Counted from the stretch's first letter, positions 26,610 through 35,440 are shown. The stretch is 64,000 nt of DNA from Sediminibacterium goheungense (GCF_004361915.1 NZ_SNWP01000011.1:124001-188000); one strand, 5' to 3'. Numbers and translations: made by a program. The notes: generated by a model from the sequence alone, not told the origin.

Positions 26610-27215
26610 TTATTCCTCCGTTTTCTTCCCTCCTGTCATTCCTTCCAGCTTGGCAATGGTTTCGCGGATTTCTTTGATGCTGTAAAAGCGATACACTTCA
26701 GGAGCTTTACCGTCTTTGCTTTCAGCAGAACGCATTTGATGAAAAGGGCCAACAACGATGGCGTCAAAATTATCTGTCAGGTGTACAGCAGAATTGGGTA
26801 GGATGTAAAAATTACGGGTAGCCTTACCTACATTTTTATTGTTAACAAGGTTATGCAGTGAATCGATTTTCACCCGTAAAGCTTCCTGTGTAATCACCTG
26901 ATTACTCAGTTGTGGATCGCTATAGTTTACCTGGCTTCCAATAATGGTATCATTCTTTACATTCACGATATAATATCCATTCTCCGTAAGGGTAACTTTT
27001 GCATCTCCTGAAGGTGTATTGAGTGTTAATTCTACTGTCTTACCCACAAAATCAACTGTTTTATCTTCATGTCCGGCACCATCGGTTGCCTTAATCGTTT
27101 TGGTATCGGTATTGATGTCAACAGAACCTTTACTGAATACCACTACCCTTTTCTGGTCAGAAGAACATGATGTAAGCAGGAGTATGGCTGTAAAACAGGA
27201 AAGAATGAATTTCAT
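26610..27215 (-). CDS. Hypothetical lipoprotein
   Basis: 201 residues. A lipoprotein signal with LTSC (Cys17) anchors it to a membrane. The mature part is beta-rich (VDFVGKTVELTLNTPSGDAK) followed by a helical C-terminal region. I do not recognise a named domain. It is encoded downstream of the SOD gene in the same direction but separated from it by a long hairpin. Confidence 0.72.
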   Translation of the reverse strand: MKFILSCFTAILLLTSCSSDQKRVVVFSKGSVDINTDTKTIKATDGAGHEDKTVDFVGKTVELTLNTPSGDAKVTLTENGYYIVNVKNDTIIGSQVNYSDPQLSNQVITQEALRVKIDSLHNLVNNKNVGKATRNFYILPNSAVHLTDNFDAIVVGPFHQMRSAESKDGKAPEVYRFYSIKEIRETIAKLEGMTGGKKTEE

Positions 27216-27239
27216 AAGTAAAGTTTATTAGTAAAATGT

Positions 27240-27310
27240 AAGCCACAAGCTACAGGCTTCAAGCTACCAGAAAGTAGTATTTGCAGCTTGAAGCCTGTAG
27301 CTTGTGGCTT
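27240..27310. repeat. Heptad-repeat hairpin E5 (word GCTTGTA)
   Basis: A 26-bp perfect stem (27240-27265 with 27285-27310) and 19-nt loop. The left arm reads AGCCACA, AGCTACA, GGCTTCA, AGCTA in steps of seven. It ends 6 nt from the SOD stop codon, so it is the 3' structure of the SOD transcript. Confidence 0.9.
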
Positions 27311-27316
27311 CTGCTC

Positions 27317-27916
27317 TTATTTTGCAAAACGCTCCGCTACTTTATTCCAGTTTACTACATTCCAGAATGCGGCCAGATAGTCAGCGCGGCGGTTTTGGTA
27401 TTTGAGGTAATAAGCATGTTCCCAAACATCTGCTCCCAGAATAGGGGTGCCCTTTACTTCTGCAACATCCATTAAAGGATTATCCTGATTGGGTGTTGAG
27501 CTTACTTCCAGTTTGCCATCTTTAACAATGAGCCAGGCCCAACCACTTCCGAAGCGGGTCATACCGGCATTAGCGAATTTTTCTTTGAAGGCATCAAAAG
27601 AGCCAAAAGCACTGTTGATGGCATCTGCCAAAGCTCCTGTAGGAGCGCCACCGGCATTGGGTGCCAGACTCTCCCAGAAAAAGGTATGGTTCCAGTGTCC
27701 ACCACCGTTATTTCTTACTGCCGGGCTAATAGATCCTGCCGAAGCTACCAATTCTTCCAGGCTTTTGTTTTCATGATCGGTTCCTGCCACAGCTTTGTTT
27801 AAATTGTCTACATATGCCTGATGGTGTTTACCATGATGTATCTGCATGGTAGTGGTATCGATATGTGGTTCCAGTGCATCATGTGCATAAGGTAAAGGTG
27901 CTAATGTAAATGCCAT
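27317..27916 (-). CDS. sodA: Superoxide dismutase, Mn-type by residues
   Basis: Converts superoxide to peroxide and oxygen. 199 residues, no signal peptide, so cytoplasmic. The four metal ligands are His27 (IHHGKHH), His77 (WNHTFF), Asp163 and His167 (DVWEHAYY). The specificity region has glycine in the GGHWNH motif and glutamine in TPNQDNPL, the pattern of Mn or cambialistic enzymes rather than Fe enzymes; metal use in the cell is inference. A promoter element lies 33 bp upstream. Confidence 0.93.
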   Translation of the reverse strand: MAFTLAPLPYAHDALEPHIDTTTMQIHHGKHHQAYVDNLNKAVAGTDHENKSLEELVASAGSISPAVRNNGGGHWNHTFFWESLAPNAGGAPTGALADAINSAFGSFDAFKEKFANAGMTRFGSGWAWLIVKDGKLEVSSTPNQDNPLMDVAEVKGTPILGADVWEHAYYLKYQNRRADYLAAFWNVVNWNKVAERFAK

Positions 27917-27949
27917 AACTATATTTTTAAGTTGATTAAATAGTATCTA

Positions 27950-27957
27950 CAAATTTA
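27950..27957 (-). promoter_or_regulatory. TAnnTTTG promoter element of the SOD gene
   Basis: On the minus strand TAAATTTG, full consensus, 33 bp before the SOD start codon. Confidence 0.6.
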
Positions 27958-28003
27958 CTAAGCTTCGGCTGAATGCCCGTGAATTGTTTCTTAAATCGAA
28001 AGA

Positions 28004-28070
28004 GGAGAGCTGCAGGCCACAAGTAATACTAAACCGCCTCAACTTGCGGATTGTAGCTTGTAGCTCTTTC
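28004..28070. repeat. Degenerate heptad-repeat element E6 (word GCTTGTA)
   Basis: Seven-base steps GAGCTGC, AGGCCAC on the left and GATTGTA, GCTTGTA, GCTC on the right, with imperfect pairing between them. It ends 2 nt from the tadA stop codon and shares its word with E5, 700 bp away. Confidence 0.6.
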
Positions 28071-28072
28071 CA

Positions 28073-28522
28073 TCATCTTTTCAGCTGAAAGAAATTCCTC
28101 ATCAGCCAGGTACATTCATCCTGCAGAATGCCACTTATGATTTCGGTTTTTGGATGAAAAGGGGATTGTTCTGCTTTAATATGCTTTCTGAAGCCGTTTT
28201 TTTCATCACTGGCACCATATACAATACAACCGATCTTACCCCAATACAATGCACCAGAACACATTAAACAAGGTTCCAGTGTTACATAAAGGGTGGCTTC
28301 GGGCAGGTATTTGCTACCCAGACTGCTATAGGCAGAAGTTAATGCCAATATTTCGGCATGTGCGGTTGAGTCGTTCAACAACTCTACCTGATTGTGCCCA
28401 CGTGAAATAATCTTATTATTCAATACAACAACAGCCCCAACGGGCACTTCATCAGCTTCAAAAGCCAGCTGTGCTTCTTTAAGCGCCTGCTGCATGTAAT
28501 ATTCATGTGTTTCGGGATGCAT
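28073..28522 (-). CDS. tadA: Nucleoside deaminase, tRNA adenosine deaminase TadA-like
   Basis: Zinc hydrolase of the cytidine deaminase fold that makes inosine at the tRNA wobble position. 149 residues with the catalytic His55-x-Glu57 (TAHAE) and the zinc cysteines Cys85 and Cys88 (PCLMC). I set the start at the ATG at 28522; a longer frame would need an upstream TTG inside an A/T-rich repeat. Related guanine deaminases share the motifs, so the exact substrate is likely but not proven. Confidence 0.85.
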   Translation of the reverse strand: MHPETHEYYMQQALKEAQLAFEADEVPVGAVVVLNNKIISRGHNQVELLNDSTAHAEILALTSAYSSLGSKYLPEATLYVTLEPCLMCSGALYWGKIGCIVYGASDEKNGFRKHIKAEQSPFHPKTEIISGILQDECTWLMRNFFQLKR

Positions 28523-28532
28523 GTAAGAAAAA

Positions 28533-28630
28533 TTAAAAATCAAAAGTCAAAAAAAGAAACCATACCATCAAAGATCAATCTATCCAACATCAAAAAATAA
28601 ATCTGCGATCAGCCATCCTACATCAGCCAT
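28533..28630. repeat. Heptad-repeat element E7 (words AAAGTCA and ATCAGCC)
   Basis: Two word families in one gap: AAAAATC, AAAAGTC, AAAAAAA near 28534-28555, then ATCAAAG, ATCAATC and, at 28607-28633, ATCAGCC, ATCCTAC, ATCAGCC, ATCTAC. No strong hairpin. The last heptad runs into the stop codon of the YdeI-like gene at 28631. Confidence 0.55.
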
Positions 28631-29236
28631 CTACTTGTATTTCCAGTTTCTGTTTTTACCCTGTTCCAGCCATTCAAGCATGGTGGCAATACGTTTATGG
28701 CGGGTAGGTTCTGTTTTGGCTTCTGTGATCCATTCTACATATTCTTTTTTATGGGAGTAGGGGAAGGCATCAAAAGTGTTGGCGGCTTTTTTATTTTTCT
28801 TTAGTGCATCCTTAATATAGGCGGGTATTTGTAAAGTTTTGGGATCTGCTTTGGGTCTGGCAGGTAATTTCACACCGGCTTCATTAAGTGCAACGGCCTC
28901 TTTAATATAGGCAATCATGATCTTATCTGGCGGAAGATCTTTGATGCTTGTAATACGGTCGAAATGGCCCATAGCACCCCTTTCTTTGGTTTGCAGAATT
29001 TTATTTGGGTCCTTCATAATCGAAGCCTTCCAGAAACCGAATGCGCAATGCTGTTTAAAGGAAGCCATACTGCAAACAACGCCTTTGTGTTCAAAATGCG
29101 GAAAGCTCCACTTCATGGTTTCCGTAATATCCGGAAAGGCTTTGTGTACCAGTTTACGGATATGTATCAGTATAGGTTGCGCAAATGTTTCGGCCTTACT
29201 GATATAAGCGTCTATGCGGGAATCTGTAGCAGGCAT
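28631..29236 (-). CDS. YdeI/OmpD-associated family protein
   Basis: 201 residues. The N-terminal DUF1801-like domain carries MKWSFPHFEHKGVVCSMASF and the C-terminal part the family's AFPYSHKKEYVEWITEAKT followed by RIATMLEWL. The family is widespread and small; no enzymatic activity is established. It is monocistronic-looking with a heptad element after its stop. Confidence 0.85.
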   Translation of the reverse strand: MPATDSRIDAYISKAETFAQPILIHIRKLVHKAFPDITETMKWSFPHFEHKGVVCSMASFKQHCAFGFWKASIMKDPNKILQTKERGAMGHFDRITSIKDLPPDKIMIAYIKEAVALNEAGVKLPARPKADPKTLQIPAYIKDALKKNKKAANTFDAFPYSHKKEYVEWITEAKTEPTRHKRIATMLEWLEQGKNRNWKYK

Positions 29237-29285
29237 TCGCTAATGTAATGAGAAGAAAGGGAAATGTGAAGCCTGATGGCAAAAT

Positions 29286-29312
29286 AAAACCGCTTCAAAT
29301 AGAAGCGGTTTT
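29286..29312 (-). terminator. Intrinsic terminator downstream of the DUF1080 gene
   Basis: An 11-bp stem AAAACCGCTTC/GAAGCGGTTTT with a 5-nt loop and T/A flanks. Read on the minus strand it follows the DUF1080 stop codon by about 35 nt and is followed by a T-rich run. It ends the sugar module on this side. Confidence 0.85.
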
Positions 29313-29313
29313 A

Positions 29314-29345
29314 CTTACTTATTTCATATTCCTTATTTCTTATTC
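29314..29345. repeat. Single-arm heptad element E8 (word TTATTTC)
   Basis: Steps TTACTTA, TTTCATA, TTCCTTA, TTTCTTA lead directly into the DUF1080 stop codon. There is no complementary arm; the classical terminator stands where the other arm would be, as if one replaced the other. Confidence 0.5.
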
Positions 29346-30068
29346 TCACAGTTTCTTCACCATTATATTCCTGTACCAAACATGGTCACCATGGTCCTGA
29401 AGGGCAATATGTCCTTTAAAATTTTTACCAAAAGCCGGCATTGATCTGAACTTGCTGTTGGCAATCATCTGGTTCCACTGTTCATCACCATAGGTAGTGG
29501 TAAGAATACTTATACCATTGAGTTTGAATTCCAGTTTCCCCCGGTTGCTGATGATTTCAGCCGTGTTCCATTCACCCACAGCTTTTGTTACGCCTTCTTT
29601 GCTGGCAACCAGATCATAGAGGTTCCCGGAACGGTGTTTATCGATTTTTGCATCCGGGTGTCCGTCATTATCCAGTACCTGCATTTCAGGACCTGTGTAC
29701 CAGACATATTTATATTTCGCCGGATCATTCTGCGCCCAGAAAATAATGCCACTATTACCGTTTTTGGCAATTTTCCAATCGAGTTTGAGGTGAAAATTTT
29801 CCAGTTCCATGTTATGGATAATATCACCACGCCCCGATTTATCGGCCGCATCCAGGTGTAAAGCGCCATCTTCTACTTTCCAGGAACCGCCTAAAGTATC
29901 CTTACCATAAGTGGTCCAGCCTTTGGTGGTTTTACCATCAAAAAGTGATATCCATCCGTTTTTTTGCAGGATATTATGCAGGGGGGGTACTGTATTGTTA
30001 GCATTATCTGTATTGCCCAGCATGAAAACACTGATTAATGCTGTTGTTATCCAGTTATTCAGGATCAT
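29346..30068 (-). CDS. DUF1080 protein (3-keto-disaccharide hydrolase family)
   Basis: 240 residues with an N-terminal signal (about 1-22), then a jelly-roll lectin-like fold. Family hallmarks are LFDGKTTKGWTTYG, GSWKVEDGALHL, LKLDWKIAKNGNSGIIFW and PEMQVLDNDGHPD. Members hydrolyse glycosides whose sugar has been oxidised at C3, after a dehydrogenase has made the 3-keto form. The neighbours supply candidate dehydrogenases and isomerases, so a role in such a pathway is likely; the substrate is unknown. It starts 2 bp from the cytochrome c stop, so the two are co-transcribed. Confidence 0.88.
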   Translation of the reverse strand: MILNNWITTALISVFMLGNTDNANNTVPPLHNILQKNGWISLFDGKTTKGWTTYGKDTLGGSWKVEDGALHLDAADKSGRGDIIHNMELENFHLKLDWKIAKNGNSGIIFWAQNDPAKYKYVWYTGPEMQVLDNDGHPDAKIDKHRSGNLYDLVASKEGVTKAVGEWNTAEIISNRGKLEFKLNGISILTTTYGDEQWNQMIANSKFRSMPAFGKNFKGHIALQDHGDHVWYRNIMVKKL

Positions 30069-30069
30069 T

Positions 30070-30459
30070 TTATTTCTTTAAAAGGAGAATATATTTTACC
30101 ATGGCCTTGGCATCATCTTCTGTAATTGCAGGATGTGGTGTCATAGGTATATTTCCCCATACTCCTTGTCCGCCCTTGATAATTTTACCAGCCAGCATAG
30201 CAATATTCTCTTCGGTATTCTCATATTTCTCGGCCACATCTTTGTAAGAAGGACCAATCACTTTGTCACTTACTTTATGACAGGTAAGACAGTCTGATTT
30301 ACCAATCAGTTCCAGCCCTTTAACGTAATCAGGGTTACTACTCAGGTCACTTGAAGCAGTTGTGGCAGCTGGTGCTGCAGCAGTTTCTTTTTTCTCTTCT
30401 TTGCCTCCGCATGCTGCCATCAGCGCCAGCATGGATAAGGATACTAAATACTTTTTCAC
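30070..30459 (-). CDS. c-type cytochrome lipoprotein
   Basis: 129 residues. Lipoprotein signal with Cys17 (MAAC), an Ala/Thr-rich linker, then a class I cytochrome domain with the haem site CLTCH (57-61) and the probable axial Met106 in NIPMTPHP. It is a periplasmic electron carrier. In this setting it may accept electrons from the GMC/gluconate-dehydrogenase-like enzyme encoded at 35441-37770; that pairing is inference from the neighbourhood. Confidence 0.88.
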   Translation of the reverse strand: MKKYLVSLSMLALMAACGGKEEKKETAAAPAATTASSDLSSNPDYVKGLELIGKSDCLTCHKVSDKVIGPSYKDVAEKYENTEENIAMLAGKIIKGGQGVWGNIPMTPHPAITEDDAKAMVKYILLLKK

Positions 30460-30482
30460 GGTGTATGGTTTTGTGGTTTGAT

Positions 30483-30568
30483 AGTGAGCAGTGAGTAGTG
30501 AGTAGTCAGTATGTAGTAGTATTTTCTTTACTCACTACTGACTACTCACTACTCACTCTCACCTCGCT
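30483..30568. repeat. Heptad-repeat hairpin E9 (word GTGAGTA)
   Basis: The left arm is AGTGAGC, AGTGAGT, AGTGAGT, AGTCAGT. A 22-bp perfect stem pairs 30490-30511 with 30536-30557. The right arm ends near the stop codon of the TIM-barrel gene at 30572. Confidence 0.92.
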
Positions 30569-30571
30569 AAG

Positions 30572-31630
30572 TTATTCATTGATTCCCAGAATCCTGCGGT
30601 TAAAATTTTCATCTGAACCCGTTCCGGCGAAATCGTCAAATGCTTTATCGGTTACTTTAATGATATGTTGTTTGATAAAGGGCGCACCTTCTGCAGCTCC
30701 TGTTTCAGGATGTTTAATGGCACATTCCCATTCCATGACTGCCCAGCCCTTATAGTTATAAGCAGCAAGTTTACTGAAGATGGATCCGAAGTCAACCTGA
30801 CCATCACCCAGCGAGCGAAAACGACCGGCTCTGTTGATCCAGCTTTGATAGCCTCCGTACACGCCCTGCTTACCGCTCGGATTGAATTCGGCGTCTTTTA
30901 CATGAAACATGCGAATCCGCTCATGGTAATGATCTATATAACTCAGGTAGTCTAGACACTGTAATACAAAATGGGAGGGATCGTACAACAGGCAGGCACG
31001 CGGATGGTTGTTTACTTTCTCCAGAAACATTTCATAGCTGATACCATCATGGAGGTCTTCACCTGGGTGAATTTCATAACAAAGATCAACTCCATTGTTA
31101 TCAAACACATCCAATATAGGCTTCCATCTTTTTGCCAATTCTGTAAATCCCGTTTCTACCAGTCCGGCCGGCCTTTGTGGCCAGGGATACACTGTATGCC
31201 ATAATAAGGCACCACTAAAAGTGGCATGTGCATTCAGTCCGAGATTGGCAGAAGCTTTTGCTGCATATTGTAATTGCTGAATGGCCCATTCTGTTCTTGC
31301 TTGGGCATTGCCGCGTACATTTTCCGGCGCGAACCCATCGAACATAACATCATAAGCAGGGTGAACAGCTACTAACTGTCCCTGTAAATGTGTAGAAAGC
31401 TCTGTTATCTGTAAACCTGCAGCTTCAACGATGCCTTTTATTTCATCGGCATAGGTCTTGCTTTCAGCCGCTTTCTGAAGATCGATACAACGAGCATCCC
31501 ATGTAGGAATCTGTACACCGGTAAAACCCAGTGAAGCAGCCCATTTACAGATACTTTCCAGAGAATTAAATGGTGCTGCATCTCCCATAAACTGCGCAAG
31601 AAAAATACCGGGACCTTTGATGGTTGTCAT
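30572..31630 (-). CDS. Sugar phosphate isomerase/epimerase family protein (TIM barrel)
   Basis: 352 residues, no signal peptide, so cytoplasmic. AP-endonuclease-2-type TIM barrel with the usual metal and substrate residues in ITELSTHLQG, CYEIHPGEDLHDG, LLYDPSHFVLQ, HVKDAEF and the late WAVMEWE. Such enzymes isomerise or epimerise ketoses and keto-sugars. It is directly downstream of a Gfo/Idh/MocA oxidoreductase on the same strand, the common pair in inositol- and keto-sugar catabolism. Confidence 0.88.
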   Translation of the reverse strand: MTTIKGPGIFLAQFMGDAAPFNSLESICKWAASLGFTGVQIPTWDARCIDLQKAAESKTYADEIKGIVEAAGLQITELSTHLQGQLVAVHPAYDVMFDGFAPENVRGNAQARTEWAIQQLQYAAKASANLGLNAHATFSGALLWHTVYPWPQRPAGLVETGFTELAKRWKPILDVFDNNGVDLCYEIHPGEDLHDGISYEMFLEKVNNHPRACLLYDPSHFVLQCLDYLSYIDHYHERIRMFHVKDAEFNPSGKQGVYGGYQSWINRAGRFRSLGDGQVDFGSIFSKLAAYNYKGWAVMEWECAIKHPETGAAEGAPFIKQHIIKVTDKAFDDFAGTGSDENFNRRILGINE

Positions 31631-31647
31631 AGTGCAAGCGATTTTTT

Positions 31648-31729
31648 AAGTGAGTAGTTGGAATTGAGTAGTGAGTAGTCAGTAGTGAGTAAATAAAACC
31701 GTACTCACTACTGACTACTCACTACTCAC
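31648..31729. repeat. Heptad-repeat hairpin E10 (word GTGAGTA)
   Basis: The longest perfect stem of the set: 27 bp (31665-31691 with 31702-31728) with a 10-nt loop. The right arm ends 1 nt before the stop codon of the oxidoreductase gene (31730-31732). It uses the same word as E9, 1.1 kb away. Confidence 0.93.
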
Positions 31730-32896
31730 TCATATTCTATATTCCGTCCACTTTACATCCGAAGCGGCTGAGGCAACCACATTGTCTATAAATGCCATAC
31801 CCCTTACTCCATCTTTGGTAGTAGGGAAGTCGAGCATTTCGGGAGTTGCTGTGGTGCCGTTGATACGGGCCGTGAGTGTTAGTGCGAAATTGCGGTAGAT
31901 ATTAGCAAATGCTTCCAGATATCCTTCCGGATGGCCGCCTGGTGTACGGCAGTTATGGGTGGCAAAAGAACTGAGCCTGTCACCATAATTACCTCCGGCA
32001 CGTAAAATCTGCGTTGGCTGATCGAGCCACTTAATTAATAAAGTATTGGGTTCATGCTGGGCCCATTCCAATCCGCCGTTCTCTCCATAGACCCTTATTT
32101 TTAGTGCATTTTCTTCACCTGCGGCTACCTGTGACGCCATTAAAACACCACGGGCCCCATTGCTCATACGAAGTAATACATTACCATCATCATCCAGTAA
32201 ACGGCCTTCCACTAATGCATTGAGATCGGCACAGAGATGCGTAATCTCTGCACCGGTAATGTATTCTGCCAGATGAGCAGCATGTGTACCGATATCGCCC
32301 ATGGCTCCTGCTTTACCCGATTTTTTAGGATCGGTTCTCCAGGCAGCCTGTTTATTACCTTCCCTTTCCGATAATTTACTAAGCCATCCCTGCGGATATT
32401 CAACCCACACTTTTCTGATTTTTCCAAAAACGCCACCGGTAACCATGGCACGTGCCTGTTTTACCATCGGGTATCCTGAGTAAGTATGTGTTAAACAAAG
32501 CAATAATCCTGTTTCCTGTACTTTTTGGTGTAGCTGCTGAGCTTCTTCGAAAGTAAACGTCATGGGCTTTTCAATAACCACATGGAAACCATGATCCAGT
32601 GCCATCATCGCAGGTGCAAAGTGTGCAAAATTGGGCGTAACAATGGTAATGAAATCCATTCTTTTGTCAGCAGGAAGCCGACTTTCTTTGGTAATCATCT
32701 CCTCAAAATTCATGTAGATTCTGTCTGCCGGCAGAAAAAGATCTTCACCAGAGGCTTTCGCAATTTCAGGGTTAATGCTGAGGGCACCACATACTACTTC
32801 AATAAGTCCGTCCATATGTGCTGCTATACGGTGAATGGCGCCAATGAATGCATCACGACCACCACCTACCATACCCATCCTGAGTTTTCGGTTCAT
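31730..32896 (-). CDS. Gfo/Idh/MocA family oxidoreductase
   Basis: 388 residues, cytoplasmic. The N-terminal Rossmann domain begins LRMGMVGGGRDAFIGAIHR, a variant of the GxGxxG loop, and carries the conserved EKPMTF (Lys of the EKP motif). The C-terminal substrate domain has KAGAMGDIGTHAAHLAEY with the catalytic-region Asp and His. These NAD(P)-dependent enzymes oxidise or reduce sugars, inositols and 3-keto-sugars. It is divergent from the MFS transporter gene and heads a unit with the TIM-barrel, cytochrome c and DUF1080 genes. Confidence 0.9.
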   Translation of the reverse strand: MNRKLRMGMVGGGRDAFIGAIHRIAAHMDGLIEVVCGALSINPEIAKASGEDLFLPADRIYMNFEEMITKESRLPADKRMDFITIVTPNFAHFAPAMMALDHGFHVVIEKPMTFTFEEAQQLHQKVQETGLLLCLTHTYSGYPMVKQARAMVTGGVFGKIRKVWVEYPQGWLSKLSEREGNKQAAWRTDPKKSGKAGAMGDIGTHAAHLAEYITGAEITHLCADLNALVEGRLLDDDGNVLLRMSNGARGVLMASQVAAGEENALKIRVYGENGGLEWAQHEPNTLLIKWLDQPTQILRAGGNYGDRLSSFATHNCRTPGGHPEGYLEAFANIYRNFALTLTARINGTTATPEMLDFPTTKDGVRGMAFIDNVVASAASDVKWTEYRI

Positions 32897-32991
32897 GTAG
32901 TTTTAATTTTATTGGTTCTGGTATTGTAAAGTCAATTCAGAAATGTAAGGTTATTAAAAAAATGGATGCGGAGGAAATTTTATCATTTTAA

Positions 32992-33006
32992 GTTCTTTAA
33001 AAGAAC
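32992..33006. promoter_or_regulatory. Palindrome in the divergent promoter region
   Basis: GTTCTTTAAAAGAAC, 7-bp arms around one central base, in the 226-bp gap between the oxidoreductase and the MFS gene. It is immediately next to a second palindrome. Probably an operator; the regulator is not known. Confidence 0.4.
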
Positions 33007-33007
33007 A

Positions 33008-33017
33008 CAAACGTTTG
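33008..33017. promoter_or_regulatory. CAAACGTTTG palindrome, LacI/GalR-type operator candidate
   Basis: A perfect 10-bp palindrome with a central CG, the usual form of LacI/GalR-family operators. No LacI-type gene is in the window, so a regulator would be encoded elsewhere. Confidence 0.45.
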
Positions 33018-33122
33018 CGTAAAACCGATAAAAAACGAACATGTCATCAAAACTTTTTCATTTTTTGTTTAAAAAATAAAAATTACATTTAGTGGCTTAA
33101 TTTAAACAACAACCTAAACGAT

Positions 33123-34406
33123 ATGCAAGCCACTCCCCAACGTCAACAATTATTTGTTGCCAGCTGTCTGGCATTACTGGTAACTTCTCTTTCATTTGGT
33201 ATACGGGCCGGAATTCTTAGCAGGCTGGGTGTTGAGTTTGAGTTGAATGCTGCACAGTTGGGAACCATAGCTGCTACTGCTTTCTGGGGCTTCCCACTTG
33301 CCGTGGTAATCGGTGGGTTTGTAGTGGATATCATTGGTATGAAACGACTACTTATTGTTGCATTTCTATTTCATCTCGCAGGTATTGCACTTACAATTTT
33401 TGCCGGTGGTTACTGGACACTTTTTATATCTACACTCTGTGTAGGTATTGCTAATGGTACGGTAGAAGCTGCCTGTAATCCATTGGTAGCTACTATTTAT
33501 GCTGATAATAAAACCACCAAGCTGAATCATTTCCATTTGTGGTTCCCGGGAGGTATTGTAATTGGTACTTTACTGGTTTACTTTTTAGATAAAGCAGGTA
33601 TTGGATGGCAGATACAAGTGGGACTCATGTTGATTCCTACCATTTTATACGGATACCTGTTTAGTAAACTCAGCTTCCCGGTTACTGAGCGGGTGGCAAG
33701 TGGTGTTTCAACCGGTGAAATGTATAAGTCGCTGTTCAATCCATTGTTTATTTTTATGATCATCCTGATGTTTGGTACGGCCATCACTGAATTATTTACC
33801 GGTCAGTGGATTGATGTACTCCTCAAAAATGTTTCCGACAATGCAATTCTTTTATTAACCATTGAAACGGGTATTATGGTTCTGGGAAGAGCTTTTGCAG
33901 AACCCGTGGTTCATCGTTTTTCTCCGGCAGGTGTGTTACTGATCTCAGCAATATTATCGGCTGCAGGTTTATACCTGATGGGACATACTACTGGTAACAT
34001 GTTATTTGTGGGTGCCATTGTATTTGGTATGGGCGTTTGTTATTTCTGGCCTACTATGCTGGGCTTTGTATCTGAGAACTTACCTAAAACAGGTGCCGTA
34101 GGCTTAAATCTCATGGGTGGTGCGGGTATGTTTGCTGTTTCTGTTTATATGATTTTCATGAGTGGCTATTATGATAACCTGCTGGCAGCTAAACTTCCAG
34201 CAGGCGCAAGTCTTGCAGAATATTCCAATGCTCCTGCCGGAACAGATATGGCCAATGCGCTGGGGGAAGCAAAAAAACTGGCAGGTCCTGAAATATTAAA
34301 TGCTACGCTTGTTATACCGATTATCTTATCAGTGGCATTCGCAGGTCTGTTAATTTACATGAGAAATAAAAACAAAGGAAATTCAACGGTAGTAAACGTT
34401 GGTTAA
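33123..34406 (+). CDS. Major facilitator superfamily transporter
   Basis: 427 residues with about 12 membrane helices. The loop between helices 2 and 3 (GGFVVDIIGMKRLL) and the sixfold repeat of GxxxG-rich helices fit the MFS; overall it resembles sugar (FucP/NanT-like) carriers of Bacteroidota. It is likely to import the sugar or keto-sugar handled by the neighbouring enzymes. It shares its upstream region, with two palindromes, with the divergent oxidoreductase gene. Confidence 0.87.
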   Translation: MQATPQRQQLFVASCLALLVTSLSFGIRAGILSRLGVEFELNAAQLGTIAATAFWGFPLAVVIGGFVVDIIGMKRLLIVAFLFHLAGIALTIFAGGYWTLFISTLCVGIANGTVEAACNPLVATIYADNKTTKLNHFHLWFPGGIVIGTLLVYFLDKAGIGWQIQVGLMLIPTILYGYLFSKLSFPVTERVASGVSTGEMYKSLFNPLFIFMIILMFGTAITELFTGQWIDVLLKNVSDNAILLLTIETGIMVLGRAFAEPVVHRFSPAGVLLISAILSAAGLYLMGHTTGNMLFVGAIVFGMGVCYFWPTMLGFVSENLPKTGAVGLNLMGGAGMFAVSVYMIFMSGYYDNLLAAKLPAGASLAEYSNAPAGTDMANALGEAKKLAGPEILNATLVIPIILSVAFAGLLIYMRNKNKGNSTVVNVG

Positions 34407-34445
34407 ACATTAATCCTTACATTTAGTACGCACGAAAAGATACCG

Positions 34446-35336
34446 ATGTCAACAGATTCCAACAGACGAAAAACGATCAAACAATTGCTTACCGGATCCG
34501 CGATATTGGCATCAGGAACAGCCATAGCATCGTTTGCAGATCCATTATCTAAAGAAGAGCAACCTATGGCGTTGAAGGGTAATATTAACCATTCTGTGTG
34601 TCGCTGGTGTTATAACGATATACCACTGGATCAGTTATGTTCAATTGTAAAAGAAATGGGCTTGGTGGGGATAGATCTGGTAGGCCCAAAAGAATGGGAT
34701 ATACTGAAGAAGCACAACCTTATCTCTACTATGTGCAATGGGGCAGAAATTAGTCTGGTAAAAGGGTGGAACGATCCTCAATATCATGCAACACTGATTA
34801 AAAATTATACAGAACATATTGAACTGGTGGCAAAAGCCGGTTATACGAACCTGATTTGTTTTAGCGGTAACAGAAATGGGATGGATGATGAAAACGGATT
34901 AAAAAACTGCGTCGAAGGCTTAAAGCAGATTATGTCATTGGCAGAAAAGAAAGGCGTCATCATTCAAATGGAACTGTTTAACAGTAAGGTCGACCATAAA
35001 GATTATATGTGTGACAGCTCTGCATGGGGTGTTGAACTGTGTAAGCGATTGGGTTCTCCCAACTTCAAACTGCTCTATGATATTTATCATATGCAGATCA
35101 ATGAAGGAGATATTATCAGAACTATAAAAAGAGACCATCAGTATTTCGGACACTACCATACAGCAGGTGTGCCTGGACGTCATGAAATCGATGAATCACA
35201 GGAACTCTATTATCCTGCTATCATGAAAGCGATTGTAGAAACAGGGTTCAAACAATATGTAGCACAGGAATTTATTCCAACCGGTAATGATAAAGTAGGA
35301 TCATTGAGGAAGGCAATTCAGATATGTGATGTGTAG
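34446..35336 (+). CDS. Hydroxypyruvate isomerase-like TIM-barrel protein, Tat-type signal
   Basis: 296 residues. The N terminus has NRRKTIKQLLTGSAILASG, a twin-arginine signal. The barrel carries the family residues in QMELFNSK, LLYDIYHMQINEGD, GHYHTAGVPGRHEID and the late QEFIPTG. Hyi-family enzymes isomerise small hydroxy-keto acids or sugars. Export to the periplasm would place it with the dehydrogenase subunits encoded after it. It follows the MFS gene by 39 bp. Confidence 0.87.
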   Translation: MSTDSNRRKTIKQLLTGSAILASGTAIASFADPLSKEEQPMALKGNINHSVCRWCYNDIPLDQLCSIVKEMGLVGIDLVGPKEWDILKKHNLISTMCNGAEISLVKGWNDPQYHATLIKNYTEHIELVAKAGYTNLICFSGNRNGMDDENGLKNCVEGLKQIMSLAEKKGVIIQMELFNSKVDHKDYMCDSSAWGVELCKRLGSPNFKLLYDIYHMQINEGDIIRTIKRDHQYFGHYHTAGVPGRHEIDESQELYYPAIMKAIVETGFKQYVAQEFIPTGNDKVGSLRKAIQICDV

Positions 35337-35399
35337 GGAGCATATGGCTAATGGTTTATAGCATATAGTTATCCATTTGCTATGAACCATAGGCTATTC
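35337..35399. repeat. Heptad-repeat hairpin E11 (word CATATGG)
   Basis: Starts at the stop codon of the TIM-barrel gene. Left steps CATATGG, CTAATGG, TTTATAG, CATATAG; 13 bp pair (35351-35363 with 35378-35390) with one G-U. Pairing continues imperfectly outward. Confidence 0.7.
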
Positions 35400-35440
35400 A
35401 CAAAAAAAGCAAACCACAAACCTTCATAAACAAACAGACC

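Noticed and set aside
30483..31729. Repeated GTGAGTA units as a CRISPR array
   Set aside because: Units are 7 bp, vary between copies, have no spacers and form inverted arms. No cas gene is present.
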